A stretch of 64,000 nucleotides of DNA from Brevibacterium permense (GTDB taxonomy: Bacteria; Actinomycetota; Actinomycetes; Actinomycetales; Brevibacteriaceae), in NCBI RefSeq assembly GCF_013280495.1, contig NZ_JABSSX010000010.1, positions 49,097-113,096 of the forward strand, written 5' to 3'. The notes beneath the pieces are model-generated. The model made no database searches. It worked only from the letters and a program-made list of their open reading frames with translations, and had not been told where the DNA came from. The first letter of the stretch is position 1, and each line of letters starts with the position of its first letter. The position numbers and the translations under genes were made by a program. Below are positions 17,428 through 25,762 of the stretch, piece after piece.

Positions 17428-18936
17428 TCAGCCGTTCCCGCTCTCTCCTGATCGCCCGTGTTCTGTCCCCGTGGGGATCCCGATCACAACCGGTTCCGCA
17501 GGTCCGCAGCATCCGCCGGCGTCCGGTACACCGGCGACGTCGACGCTATCGGCTGCGTCCGGTGCACCGGCGACGTCGGCAGCGCCCGTTGCTCCAACTG
17601 CGTCCGGCACGTCGGCTGCGGCCAAGTCGACAAAACCGGGTCTATTGGCAGGCGCATCACACGAAGATCCGATGTCAGCGGAACACACGCCCGTCTCCGG
17701 CAGGACGAGTTCGACTCGGGCCGCAGCTTCGTGGTCTCCCACGATCGCTGCGACAACTGAACGGACCTGCTCGTAACCGGTGTACATGAGGAACGTCGGG
17801 GCACGCCCGTAGGACTTCATGCCCACGATGTAGAAATTCGGCTCCGGATGCCCCAGCACCCGGGCACCATGCGGAGGGACCGTTCCGCAGCTGTGATACT
17901 CGGGATCGATGAGCGGCCCCAACTGCTGCGGAGCTTCGACAACCGGGTCGAGGTCCAACCGGATCTCGCGCAGGAATCCCAGGTCCGGACGGAAGCCGGT
18001 GGCGGGAACGACCCGATCGGCGTGGAGCGTCACCGACTCTCCGCCGGTCTCGGCAGCCACGGTGCCACCACCGTCGGCGGCGAACCCGGTGATCGTCGTG
18101 GAGGCATGCACATCGATGGCCCCGTCTTCGACAAGACGGCGGAGCCGCGCGCCCAGGGCTCCGCGAGCCGGCAGACCGTCCTGGTCCTCCCCACCGTAGA
18201 CGGATGCCGGGTCTGCGCGCCTGAGCACCCAGCCGATTCGCGTGCCCGGCACTTCCGCACGCAGCTCCGCCAGTGCCAAGAGCGTGTTCGCCGCCGAATG
18301 CCCTCCACCGACGACAAGAGTCCGCCTCCCGGCGAAATGCTCACGGTCACGGCCGGTCACATCGGGCAGAGGCGAGGTGACGAACCCGCTGCGACGAGCC
18401 TCGACTTCGCCGGGCGCTGCGAGCCCGGACTGCCCGATCGGATTCGGGCTCTCCCATGTCCCCGAAGCGTCGATGACCGCCCTGACCTGGAAGTCCGCCG
18501 TAGTTCCATCGGAGTTCTGAGTGCGAACAAGAAAGGGAGTCGATTCACGCTGCGCGGTGCCGGTCCGGTCCAGTCCGACTCGGCTCACTGCCACAACCCG
18601 GGTATCGGTGAGGATGGCGTCCCGGAGTCCATCTGTCTCGGCCAGCGGAAAGAGATAGTCCCGGATGAGTTCGTCCCCTGTGGGAAGGTGCTCGCCGTCG
18701 GGTTCCTGCCAACCGGTGGGTGCCAGCAGGCTGCGGGCCGCGACGTCGATGTTGTATTTCCACGGAGAGAACAACCCGATATGACCCCATTCGGCCACTG
18801 CCGCCGCGACGGACGATCCCACTTCGAGGACGAGCGGTCGGATCCCACGTCGGACCAGCTGGGCCGCGGCCGCGAGGCCGACGGGACCGGAACCGATCAC
18901 GGCGACCGGCAGATCTGCGAGCGCGAAATCAGTCAT
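17428..18936 (-). CDS. FAD-dependent oxidoreductase of the arsenic cluster (ArsO-like)
   Basis: 502 aa from the ATG at 18936, overlapping the end of arsC by eight bases. Residues 11-25 (VAVIGSGPVGLAAAA) bind FAD and 207-222 (TLVVGGGHSAANTLL) bind NAD(P)H, as in flavin monooxygenases and thioredoxin-reductase-like enzymes. Similar flavoproteins occur at the end of actinobacterial ars operons, sometimes called ArsO; their chemistry is not settled. The last 75 residues are odd: an Ala/Asp/Val-rich repetitive tail (about DVAGAPDAADSVDVAGVPDA) ending in GGCCGP, which could bind a thiophilic metalloid. Last gene of acr3-arsC-arsO. Confidence 0.75.
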   Translation of the reverse strand: MTDFALADLPVAVIGSGPVGLAAAAQLVRRGIRPLVLEVGSSVAAAVAEWGHIGLFSPWKYNIDVAARSLLAPTGWQEPDGEHLPTGDELIRDYLFPLAETDGLRDAILTDTRVVAVSRVGLDRTGTAQRESTPFLVRTQNSDGTTADFQVRAVIDASGTWESPNPIGQSGLAAPGEVEARRSGFVTSPLPDVTGRDREHFAGRRTLVVGGGHSAANTLLALAELRAEVPGTRIGWVLRRADPASVYGGEDQDGLPARGALGARLRRLVEDGAIDVHASTTITGFAADGGGTVAAETGGESVTLHADRVVPATGFRPDLGFLREIRLDLDPVVEAPQQLGPLIDPEYHSCGTVPPHGARVLGHPEPNFYIVGMKSYGRAPTFLMYTGYEQVRSVVAAIVGDHEAAARVELVLPETGVCSADIGSSCDAPANRPGFVDLAAADVPDAVGATGAADVAGAPDAADSVDVAGVPDAGGCCGPAEPVVIGIPTGTEHGRSGESGNG

Positions 18937-19411
18937 TGGGAGCCGTCTCGGCGATGGGGTTCGACGTGGTCGTCGACTGTGTGGATTTCGTCCCAGCGTC
19001 GGGGGCGAGATCGACGATGAGGGCTTCGACTCGGGTCCGGATCTCATCACGGATTCGGCGCACCGATTCCAGGCTCTGACCTGCGGGATCGTCGAGAACC
19101 CAGTCTTCGTATCGTTTGCCGGGGAAGATCGGGCACGCATCGCCGCAGCCCATCGTGATCACGACGTCCGAGGTGCGCACGGTATCTGCGTCGAGCAGAG
19201 TGGGGCTGTTGCGGGTGATGTCGATGCCGAGCTCCCGCATAGCATCGACTGCGACGGGATTGATCGACTCGGCCGGTGCGCTTCCGGCGGACCGCACTTC
19301 GATGTCTCCCCCGCCCAGTTCCCGAAGGAATCCGGCCGCCATCTGGGACCTGCCGGCGTTGTGCACACAGACGAAGAGGACACTCGGCTTTGGCGTTTGT
19401 GTGAGACTCAT
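18929..19411 (-). CDS. arsC: Arsenate reductase, low-molecular-weight phosphatase type
   Basis: 160 aa. It reduces arsenate to arsenite for export by the adjacent Acr3. The phosphate loop FVCVHNAGRSQ has the nucleophile at Cys15, and the general-acid region reads KRYEDWVLDDPAGQ. Cysteines in TMGCGDACPIFPG could form the thioredoxin-type disulfide relay. Many actinobacterial relatives instead use mycothiol, and sequence alone does not decide. The start overlaps the acr3 stop by four bases (ATGA), so translation is coupled. The last 25 residues are a Thr/Ser-rich extension. Confidence 0.92.
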   Translation of the reverse strand: MSLTQTPKPSVLFVCVHNAGRSQMAAGFLRELGGGDIEVRSAGSAPAESINPVAVDAMRELGIDITRNSPTLLDADTVRTSDVVITMGCGDACPIFPGKRYEDWVLDDPAGQSLESVRRIRDEIRTRVEALIVDLAPDAGTKSTQSTTTSNPIAETAPND

Positions 19412-20505
19412 GCTCGATTCGCTCCTTGAACAGAGGGTGAGGGGAAGAAACGGGGTCGCGCCCAGAGCGCGACATAGACGAGGGCGACGAGGATGGGCAC
19501 CTCGATGAGCGGGCCGACGACTCCGGCGAGCGCCTGCCCCGAGGCGACGCCGTACGTCCCGATCGCCACTGCGATGGCGAGTTCGAAGTTGTTGCCGGCA
19601 GCGGTGAATGCCAGGGTCGTCGTCTTCTCATAGCCCAGGTTCAGGGCTTTGCCGATGACCATCCCGACAGCGAAGACGACGACGAAGTAGACGAGCAGAG
19701 GCAGGGCGATGCGGGCGACATTGCCCGGGTGAGAGGTGATCTCGTCACCTTGGAAGGCGAAGAGCACGACGATGGTGAACAGCAGTCCGTACAGCGCCCA
19801 CGGCCCGACCTTCGGGAGGAAGCGATCTTCATACCACTGACGCCCCTTCGCCTTCTCCCCCACCGTGCGTGTGAGGAAGCCGGCGAGAAGCGGGATTCCG
19901 AGGAAGACGAGGACGCTCGCGGTGATCGCCCAGAAGGAGAACTCGCTGCTCGTCGTCGGCAGCCCCAGCAGATTCGGCAGCCACTGCAGATAGAGCCAGC
20001 CGAGGAGACCGAATGCGAGAACTTGGAATACGGAGTTGACGGCCACGAGCACGACGGCGGCCTCGCGGTCGCCACACGCCAGGTCGTTCCAGATGAGGAC
20101 CATGGCGATGCACCTGGCCAGCCCGACGATGATCAGTCCGGTGCGATATTCGGGCAGGTCGGGAAGGAACAGCCAGGCGAGCACGAACATGAACGCCGGA
20201 GCTGCCAACCAGTTGATGACCAAGGAGGTGACCATGAGCTTCTTGTCGGCCAGCACGTGCCCGGTCTCGTTGTACCGGACCTTGGCGAGCACCGGAAACA
20301 TCATCACCAGGAGGCCGATGGCGATCGGCAGGGAGACGTCGGCGACCTTGACCGAGTCCAAGGCCTCCGCCAGGCCGGGCACAACCCTGCCCAGAAGCAG
20401 ACCCAGCGCCATGGCGCCGAAGATCCACAGCGGCAGGAGGCGATCCAGCGTCGACATCTTCGCCGCCACCGGCGAATCGGTGTGGGTAGTCGCCGTGGAG
20501 TGCAT
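19408..20505 (-). CDS. acr3: Arsenite efflux transporter Acr3
   Basis: 365 aa from the ATG at 20505, which follows AAGGGGG. Ten hydrophobic segments. The TM4 signature GLARCIAMVLIWNDLACGD contains the cysteine essential for arsenite transport in Acr3 proteins, and FTAAGNNFELAIAVAIG with PLIEVPIL completes the family pattern. It extrudes As(III) as the thiolate-free anion, driven by the membrane potential. First gene of the acr3-arsC-arsO operon, transcribed away from arsR across a shared promoter region. Confidence 0.93.
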   Translation of the reverse strand: MHSTATTHTDSPVAAKMSTLDRLLPLWIFGAMALGLLLGRVVPGLAEALDSVKVADVSLPIAIGLLVMMFPVLAKVRYNETGHVLADKKLMVTSLVINWLAAPAFMFVLAWLFLPDLPEYRTGLIIVGLARCIAMVLIWNDLACGDREAAVVLVAVNSVFQVLAFGLLGWLYLQWLPNLLGLPTTSSEFSFWAITASVLVFLGIPLLAGFLTRTVGEKAKGRQWYEDRFLPKVGPWALYGLLFTIVVLFAFQGDEITSHPGNVARIALPLLVYFVVVFAVGMVIGKALNLGYEKTTTLAFTAAGNNFELAIAVAIGTYGVASGQALAGVVGPLIEVPILVALVYVALWARPRFFPSPSVQGANRA

Positions 20506-20590
20506 GGTCCCCCTTGAGGTCCGAGTCGGCTCTGCGCCGGGCGCATGCGCCGACGCATTGAAGTTCATCGATACGATAGGACCACAAGGC

Positions 20591-20619
20591 ATCGACAAAT
20601 GTCAATGTATGCGCATAAT
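20591..20619. promoter_or_regulatory. arsR/acr3 divergent promoter with ArsR operator
   Basis: A 16-bp palindrome ATCGACA-AA-TGTCAAT (one mismatch) occupies 20591-20606. On the plus strand TCGACA (20592-20597) is spaced 16 bases from CATAAT (20614-20619), a plausible promoter whose predicted start falls on the arsR GTG. On the minus strand the same palindrome supplies TTGACA (20605-20600) for acr3. Repression of both directions by one ArsR dimer is therefore likely. Confidence 0.6.
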
Positions 20620-20625
20620 GGAAGA

Positions 20626-20976
20626 GTGACCACACAACCCACACTCTCTCCGGCCGAGGCGGACGTCTGCTGCCCGTCGCTGACCGTCTCGCCGTTGAGC
20701 ATCGAAGACGCTCACGACTTCGCGCGCATCCTCAAAGCAGTGGCCGACCCGACCCGGTTGCGCCTGGTCTCACTCATCGCCGCACATGAACAGCAGGAAG
20801 CGTGTGTCTGCGATCTCACCGAACCCGTCGGTCTCGGCCAGCCGACCGTCTCCCACCACCTGAAGATCCTCGTCGATGCCGGGGTCCTGCACCGTGAGAA
20901 GCGCGGCGTCTGGTCGTACTACTCGCTCGAGGCCGCCACATTGAACCGTCTCTCCGAATTCCTCTCCCCCGGCTGA
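20626..20976 (+). CDS. arsR: Arsenical-responsive repressor ArsR
   Basis: 116 aa from the GTG at 20626. I prefer this start because the predicted transcript begins there (leaderless) and because it places the cysteine pair DVCCPS at residues 15-16, the positions used by the Corynebacterium glutamicum ArsR to bind As(III). Further cysteines (60 and 62) are in ACVCDL, the classical ArsR metal box. The winged helix reads VGLGQPTVSHHLKILVDAGVLHREKRGVWSYYSL. As(III) binding releases the operator and derepresses acr3-arsC-arsO. An upstream in-frame ATG at 20602 would add eight residues. Confidence 0.9.
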   Translation: MTTQPTLSPAEADVCCPSLTVSPLSIEDAHDFARILKAVADPTRLRLVSLIAAHEQQEACVCDLTEPVGLGQPTVSHHLKILVDAGVLHREKRGVWSYYSLEAATLNRLSEFLSPG

Positions 20977-21018
20977 GGCGGCGCACGGGTAGGACTCTTT
21001 CGCCGAGGCGACCTGGCC

Positions 21019-21120
21019 CTACCGCTGCCGGTGGACGTGCGCCACGGCTTCGGCGCGACTGCGCACGCCGAGCTTGCGGTAGAGCGCGGACAACCGGTTC
21101 TTCAGCGTCCCGGACAACAC
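21019..21120 (-). pseudogene. Remnant of a LuxR-type helix-turn-helix domain
   Basis: Directly after the stop of the response regulator gene, in another frame, the minus strand reads GTLKNRLSALYRKLGVRSRA and on to EAVAHVHRQR and a TAG. This is the recognition helix and end of a LuxR/NarL DNA-binding domain. The rest of that gene is missing, cut off at the response-regulator boundary. It marks an old deletion between the arsenic cluster and the two-component system. Confidence 0.65.
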
Positions 21121-21123
21121 TCC

Positions 21124-21825
21124 TCACACCCACCGATACTCGTACTCCGGCCGCCCCGGAGTCCCGTGCCGAGGTTGCTTGATCGCCTGCTTCGTCGAGA
21201 CGAGGTGCTCCAAGTACCGACGGACGGTGACCCTGGACAGATCAAGCCGACGCCCCACCTCGGTGGCGGAGACCGGAACCGTGGAATCGCGAACGAACGC
21301 GGACACGGCCTCCAAAGTCTCGACGATGAGCCCCTTCGGCAGGGTCGTCGACGACACCGACCGCAGGGCTGAGAGCGCATTGTCCACCGAAGCCTGAGTC
21401 GCCAACGAACCCGATCCGCTGAGTCCGCGCCGGAACTCCCGCTGGTTCTCCAGCTTCTCCCGGAACGACGCGAAGGTGAATGGCTTGATGAGGTATTGCG
21501 TGATACCCGACGAGATCGCCGACCGGATGACCTGCAGGTGCCGCACCGCGGTGATCGCGATGATGTCGACGTCCTGACCGCGCGAGTTCAGCCGCCCAGC
21601 CACCTCTAGGCCATGCGAATCCGTGAGGTTCATGTCGAGGAGGACGATATCGACTGGCGTCCCGGCCGCGGCGAGTTCGTCGAAGCGTTCGATCGCCTCG
21701 TGCCCACCCAGACACGTTCCGACGACCTCGAACCCGGGCACACGGGCCACGAAGTCCGCATGCGCCTGCGCCGTCGTCGGGTCGTCTTCGACGATGAGGA
21801 CCCGCAGCGCGGCATCATCGCTCAC
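21124..21825 (-). CDS. CitB/DcuR family response regulator
   Basis: 233 aa from the GTG at 21823-21825, which has an ideal AAGGAGA seven bases upstream. The receiver domain has the acidic pair in LIVEDDPTTA, the phosphorylated Asp in DIVLLDMNLTD and the Lys in YLIKPFTFASF. A linker leads to a C-terminal helix-turn-helix with VSATEVGRRLDLSRVTVRRYLEHLV. This is the architecture of DpiA/CitB/DcuR, which control uptake of citrate or C4-dicarboxylates. It overlaps the kinase gene by 11 bases. Its target could be the dctA gene at 29.7 kb; this is an inference. Confidence 0.88.
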   Translation of the reverse strand: MSDDAALRVLIVEDDPTTAQAHADFVARVPGFEVVGTCLGGHEAIERFDELAAAGTPVDIVLLDMNLTDSHGLEVAGRLNSRGQDVDIIAITAVRHLQVIRSAISSGITQYLIKPFTFASFREKLENQREFRRGLSGSGSLATQASVDNALSALRSVSSTTLPKGLIVETLEAVSAFVRDSTVPVSATEVGRRLDLSRVTVRRYLEHLVSTKQAIKQPRHGTPGRPEYEYRWV

Positions 21826-23578
21826 GTGAGTCTCCTTCCGCCCGATCCTGACTCGAATCCTCACCATCAGTGGTGTGGTTCTCGGAAGAATCGCAGTCGC
21901 CGACCGCGGCGATGTCCCGTAGCGGAAGCGTCACCGTGAAGATCGCACCGCCATCGGAATCGACATCGATATGTCCGCCGAGGCGGCTCACCGCCTGCCG
22001 GACCAAGACGAGTCCGAATCCGTGCCGTCCCACGCCTGCGACCTCGGGTTTCGCCGAGGCGCCGAGATGGAAGAGCGCCTCGATGTCCTCCCCCACAACT
22101 CCGGCTCCGGAATCCGCGATGGTGATGATGAGCTCCCCGTCAGCGGCGACGAAGTCCGCCCACACTTGCTTCTCAACCGAGTCCGCGACCGCGTCGAAGG
22201 CATTGTCGAGGAGGTTGCCAGCAACGGTGACGAGGTCGCGAGCGTCGAGTCGTTCGGGAGGGAGTTCGCCGGTGGCGGTGACGGTGAGTTCGATGCCGCG
22301 CTCATTGGCCTGCGCGGCCTTGCCGATCATGAGCGCGGTGATGAATGGTTCGTCGAGGGAGGCCACGAAGGAATCCGTCAGCCGCTGTGATTCCTGCTCA
22401 TCCTTGACTGCGAAGTCCAGCGCCTCCTGCACCCGGCCGAGTTCGATGAGCGTGGAGACCGTGTGCAAACGGTTGGCATGTTCGTGGGTCTGGGCGCGCA
22501 GGGCCTCGGACAGAGTGGTCATCGTCGCCAGCTCTCCAGTGAGCTCTTGTATGTCCGTGCGATCGCGCAGGGTCGCGACCGTTCCGCCCTCGTCTCGCCC
22601 GCCGCGCGGCTGACGCGCCTGTTTCTGGCTGATGACTAGGACGCGATCCTCGGTGAAGTGGATTTCGTCGACGGCGTCCCGACCGGTCGTCAGAAGGTCG
22701 CGGACAGATGAGGGCAGCGCCACCTCGGCGAGGGAGATCGGCGTCGATTCCTCCACCTTGGGAAGACCGAGCAGGGACGCGGCCTCATCGTTGTAGAGGA
22801 CGAGCCGGCCGGAATCGTCGGCGAGGATGAGACCTTCGCGAAGGGAATGCAGAGCCGAATCGTAGAACGCGAACAGCCGACGCAGCTCCTCGGGACCGTA
22901 GCCGAGGGTGACTCGGCGCAGGTAGCGGGCGAGCAGCCAGGAGCCGAGTCCGCCGAGGGCGAGCGCGGCCAGGCCGACGAGGATGATCTGCGGCAGGGAG
23001 GCCGCCTGCGCGACCGACAGGGTCTCGAGAGTCACGCCGACGGCGACCATGGCGGTGACCTCGCCGCTGGCGTCCGTGATCGGCACGATCGCGCGCACCG
23101 ATGGGCCCAATGTGCCCACGTATTCTTCGGTCTGGGTCTGCCCTGCCCGGGCTTTTGCAGTGCTGCCGAGGTAGGTCTTGCCCAGCTGATCTGGGTCGGG
23201 GTGGGTGTAGCGGGTACCGTCGCGGTCCATGATCGTCACGAAATCCACCTCGGCGAAATCGATGACGGTCAGTGCATATGGCTGCAACCGAGCGGAGGGA
23301 TCGTCCCCGGTCACAGCCTCGGTGACAAAGGGATCGTGGGCCAGCGTCTCCGCGATGGACAGGGCCCGCTCTCCGGTGGCGTGCCGGATGTTGTTCAGCG
23401 TCGTCACGTAGCTCGTCACCGACAGCGCGGTGCAGACGAGGACGATGAGGACGAGTTGGACGAGGAAGAGGCGCCTCGCCAGGGTTCCGCCTCGGCGAGC
23501 CCGGAATCGCTCCCGACCTCGCCGTGGTGTCCGTCCGAGTTCAACACTGTTCACTGGCCTCACGAAGTCAGCAATCAT
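21815..23578 (-). CDS. CitA/DcuS-type sensor histidine kinase
   Basis: 587 aa. One membrane helix (about 35-58), a periplasmic Cache-type sensor domain (VDFVTIMDRDGTRYTHPDPDQLGKTY), a second helix (about 193-215), a cytoplasmic PAS domain (GLILADDSGRLVLYNDEAASLLG), the phospho-acceptor helix RAQTHEHANRLHTVSTL and an ATPase domain with NLLDNAFDAV, ADSGAGV and GRHGFGLVLVRQ. The architecture matches citrate and dicarboxylate sensors. The first 20 codons come from next to the inserted cassette, and the stretch around residues 20-36 exists as a second imperfect copy at 25831-25886. The present start codon may therefore be a replacement and expression may be altered. Confidence 0.85.
   Translation of the reverse strand: MIADFVRPVNSVELGRTPRRGRERFRARRGGTLARRLFLVQLVLIVLVCTALSVTSYVTTLNNIRHATGERALSIAETLAHDPFVTEAVTGDDPSARLQPYALTVIDFAEVDFVTIMDRDGTRYTHPDPDQLGKTYLGSTAKARAGQTQTEEYVGTLGPSVRAIVPITDASGEVTAMVAVGVTLETLSVAQAASLPQIILVGLAALALGGLGSWLLARYLRRVTLGYGPEELRRLFAFYDSALHSLREGLILADDSGRLVLYNDEAASLLGLPKVEESTPISLAEVALPSSVRDLLTTGRDAVDEIHFTEDRVLVISQKQARQPRGGRDEGGTVATLRDRTDIQELTGELATMTTLSEALRAQTHEHANRLHTVSTLIELGRVQEALDFAVKDEQESQRLTDSFVASLDEPFITALMIGKAAQANERGIELTVTATGELPPERLDARDLVTVAGNLLDNAFDAVADSVEKQVWADFVAADGELIITIADSGAGVVGEDIEALFHLGASAKPEVAGVGRHGFGLVLVRQAVSRLGGHIDVDSDGGAIFTVTLPLRDIAAVGDCDSSENHTTDGEDSSQDRAEGDSRER
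23472..23527. repeat. 56-bp imperfect direct repeat, left copy (inside kinase 5' end)
   Basis: Begins CGCCTCGCCAGGGTTCCGCC and matches 25831-25886 at 50 of 56 positions by eye. It encodes the kinase stretch RFRARRGGTLARR on the minus strand. Together with the right copy it frames the three-gene cassette. Confidence 0.7.
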
Positions 23579-23581
23579 TGG

Positions 23582-24457
23582 TCATAAGGGAACGGGCGGT
23601 GAGAGGAAATCAATGTCCAGCTGCTCCGACTTCCTCATCTTCGACAGCGGGAACTCATCGTCCGAATGCACCTCACCAACAACTTCGGACACAGCGGAAG
23701 CGACCCCTTCGATGTACTGTGACTTCCCGGGGACACATTTGGCTGCGAGAGCTTCAGCAAACATGCTCCACAGGGCGCTAACGAGGAAGGGATCCTCCCC
23801 CGGCTCGAGGCGAATAATCTGTTCTGCCAACGCATTTGCGTCCCGAGGCTGTGTGCTCAGGTCAGGCAGTTCGTCCATTTCGTCGGGAAGTGAAGGCAAT
23901 CTACCTGCGTCAACAATGACGTGAATGGTCAACTGCATACCGGAAGAGTTCCAGTCGTTGGACTCCACACGGATTTCCGCCACCTGATTCAGCACTCGAC
24001 CAATCGGCGATTCGGATTTCTCATGTTTGCTTCTCACAAGCCTCTGGAGCGGCGCAAGCCAATAATGCACGCTGTCAGGCACTGCAAAGCGCCCGAACCA
24101 ACGTCCAATGGAAAGACCGAAATCTCTGGAGTCAGCTTCTGTGGCGAACTCATAGCCACGGCACACTGGCGAGCCATCGACTTCGGACTTGAGCACACTC
24201 ACAATTCGAGCGAGATCAGCGAACGAGCAGTCACTGCCTTGACCTACTCGCGGAAACCGCGGGTTTTCGTGGTTGAGAGCTCGAGCGCGTTCGCCCCCTT
24301 CCAGCTCGACCAACGGAGCGACCTGGAGGTATTCACGCTTAGCAAGGACTACGTCACAGGTTTGCGAAACGACCACATGCGGACCTGCAAGGCCGGCATG
24401 CCCCGAATATTCGACAACACTTCCTTGTCGGAGCTCCTGAAAATAGTCCTCGCCCAT
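23582..24457 (-). CDS. Unknown protein with SQTCD motif, third gene of TIGR04255 cassette
   Basis: 291 aa. I do not recognise a named family. Near the N-terminus HVVVSQTCDVVLAKREYLQVAPLV holds a short SQTCD motif between two beta-like strands, and the first 45 residues resemble a small beta-barrel opening. The remainder is mixed alpha/beta and acidic, with no membrane segment and no obvious nuclease, kinase or ATPase motif. It starts six bases after the HTH gene stop and is the last gene of a tight operon with the TIGR04255 protein. Base composition is visibly less GC-rich than the flanking kinase gene, which suggests acquisition. The Cys-Asp could be catalytic or metal-binding; this is speculation. 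Confidence 0.6.
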   Translation of the reverse strand: MGEDYFQELRQGSVVEYSGHAGLAGPHVVVSQTCDVVLAKREYLQVAPLVELEGGERARALNHENPRFPRVGQGSDCSFADLARIVSVLKSEVDGSPVCRGYEFATEADSRDFGLSIGRWFGRFAVPDSVHYWLAPLQRLVRSKHEKSESPIGRVLNQVAEIRVESNDWNSSGMQLTIHVIVDAGRLPSLPDEMDELPDLSTQPRDANALAEQIIRLEPGEDPFLVSALWSMFAEALAAKCVPGKSQYIEGVASAVSEVVGEVHSDDEFPLSKMRKSEQLDIDFLSPPVPL

Positions 24458-24463
24458 GACTCG

Positions 24464-24979
24464 CTATGGCTCCGGCGAGTAGGTCGGAGCAGGTCTGTTG
24501 ATGTCAGTGGGAGTAGATGCGTAGCGCGAACGCTGCTGATCGAGCAATGCAAGGAACCGGAGCCGAGCGCCCTGACCGCCGACTTCCTCAATTGTTTCGA
24601 TCTGCTTCATCACGCGACCGAGCGCTTCTTCGTTTGCAGCCGAGATCCGTCCGCCTGAAGCCCACAGATGAACTGTACGCCTGGAAACACCGAATAGCTT
24701 GGCAACCTGATCCCAGGTATACGACCCGCGAGACTTTATCTGCTTGACAAGGTCTGCAGTGGTCTCGATCTCAGCATGAGCCGGAGCAAGTTCTTCGATG
24801 CTGGACGGTTTATCGGCTGAGCTATTTGACGCTGTCGGATGAGCGCTGGAAGTCGGTTGGAGTGAACTATCTTCGCAAACAAGCATGACCGGGATCGACG
24901 TCCCGGAAATAGACATTGTCGCCATTGGCAGACCTCGTGTAAGGAAGAGTTCTTCCCGTGAGAAATCTGTAGTTGTCAT
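24464..24979 (-). CDS. Helix-turn-helix protein, second gene of TIGR04255 cassette
   Basis: 171 aa. The N-terminal 75 residues are Ser/Thr-rich and look disordered. The helix-turn-helix lies at about 80-125: YTWDQVAKLFGVSRRTVHLW followed by ASGGRISAANEEALGRVM, typical of Xre-like or phage-type regulators. Its start overlaps the stop of the TIGR04255 gene by four bases (ATGA) and the next gene follows after six. It is the best candidate to bind the inverted repeat in the cassette promoter and keep the operon silent. Confidence 0.75.
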   Translation of the reverse strand: MTTTDFSREELFLTRGLPMATMSISGTSIPVMLVCEDSSLQPTSSAHPTASNSSADKPSSIEELAPAHAEIETTADLVKQIKSRGSYTWDQVAKLFGVSRRTVHLWASGGRISAANEEALGRVMKQIETIEEVGGQGARLRFLALLDQQRSRYASTPTDINRPAPTYSPEP

Positions 24980-25761
24980 TGGTCGTACCTCTCGTAGAAC
25001 CGCTCAGTCACCACATCGCCGAAATGGTTCGACGCAATTCCTGACAGTCGGTACAGCTGTGTCTGGACCGCCCCACGTTCGCTATCCAGTCGGCCCTCTT
25101 CGTACGCGTCCAAATCGAGGATCCAGCTCGGCTCGTCTACTGGGGAAAGGGTGGGATCGATCGATTGCCCTTCACCTAGCCGTGCGGATCGCACCAAAAG
25201 AAAGGACGACTCCACCCGATAGACGGACTCTGTCATGCTATGCACCAAGTCAGCTCTCCTGGGAGATACTGAGTGCCCACCAAGTACCGCTGGGACGAAG
25301 TGTTCTTCCAAACTACTCAGGTCTGTTTGGCCGACGATTCGATTCGTATACCGGTATCCAATACGGCTGAAGCGAGGAATAGTCGCACACTCATTCACGA
25401 TATCTAAACCGGCTAACAACCGAGCCACAAAATCGCCGTGATTCGTGTAATCAGTCGACTCTAGAGCGATGAAATTCAGACCAACAGCGAGGCTCCACCG
25501 TTCGTCCCCTGAAAAGAAACGTACGATCCTGCCTCGGCTTTGCTCTTGAACACCACCGGATTGATTGACCACAACTTCAAATTCTGTCTCCTCGCGTTTG
25601 AACGGGTAGACAGACCCAAGATCGTCAACGATGCGAGCGACTACTTGGTCCAAGTCAAAGGCCGTCAGATCGGGCCAGCGAACCTGCGCGAGAACTCGAG
25701 CGAGCGGAGGATTCTTCAGCTCTGCTCGCCGATTATCTGGAGTCAGCGAATTTGAGGTCAC
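24976..25761 (-). CDS. TIGR04255 family protein, first gene of cassette
   Basis: 261 aa from the GTG at 25759-25761. The family features I know are all here: LKNPPLARVLAQVRW at the N-terminus, WSLAVGLNFIALESTDYTNH followed by FVARLLAGL, then FSRIGYRYTNRI, and a C-terminal WILDLDAYEEGRL with a helix ending FGDVVTERFYERY. TIGR04255 is defined as sporadically distributed with unknown function; that patchy spread is typical of accessory or defence genes. No enzyme motif is visible. It leads an operon with an HTH protein and an SQTCD-motif protein. A promoter with an operator-like repeat lies immediately upstream. Confidence 0.85.
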   Translation of the reverse strand: MTSNSLTPDNRRAELKNPPLARVLAQVRWPDLTAFDLDQVVARIVDDLGSVYPFKREETEFEVVVNQSGGVQEQSRGRIVRFFSGDERWSLAVGLNFIALESTDYTNHGDFVARLLAGLDIVNECATIPRFSRIGYRYTNRIVGQTDLSSLEEHFVPAVLGGHSVSPRRADLVHSMTESVYRVESSFLLVRSARLGEGQSIDPTLSPVDEPSWILDLDAYEEGRLDSERGAVQTQLYRLSGIASNHFGDVVTERFYERYDQ

Positions 25762-25762
25762 A

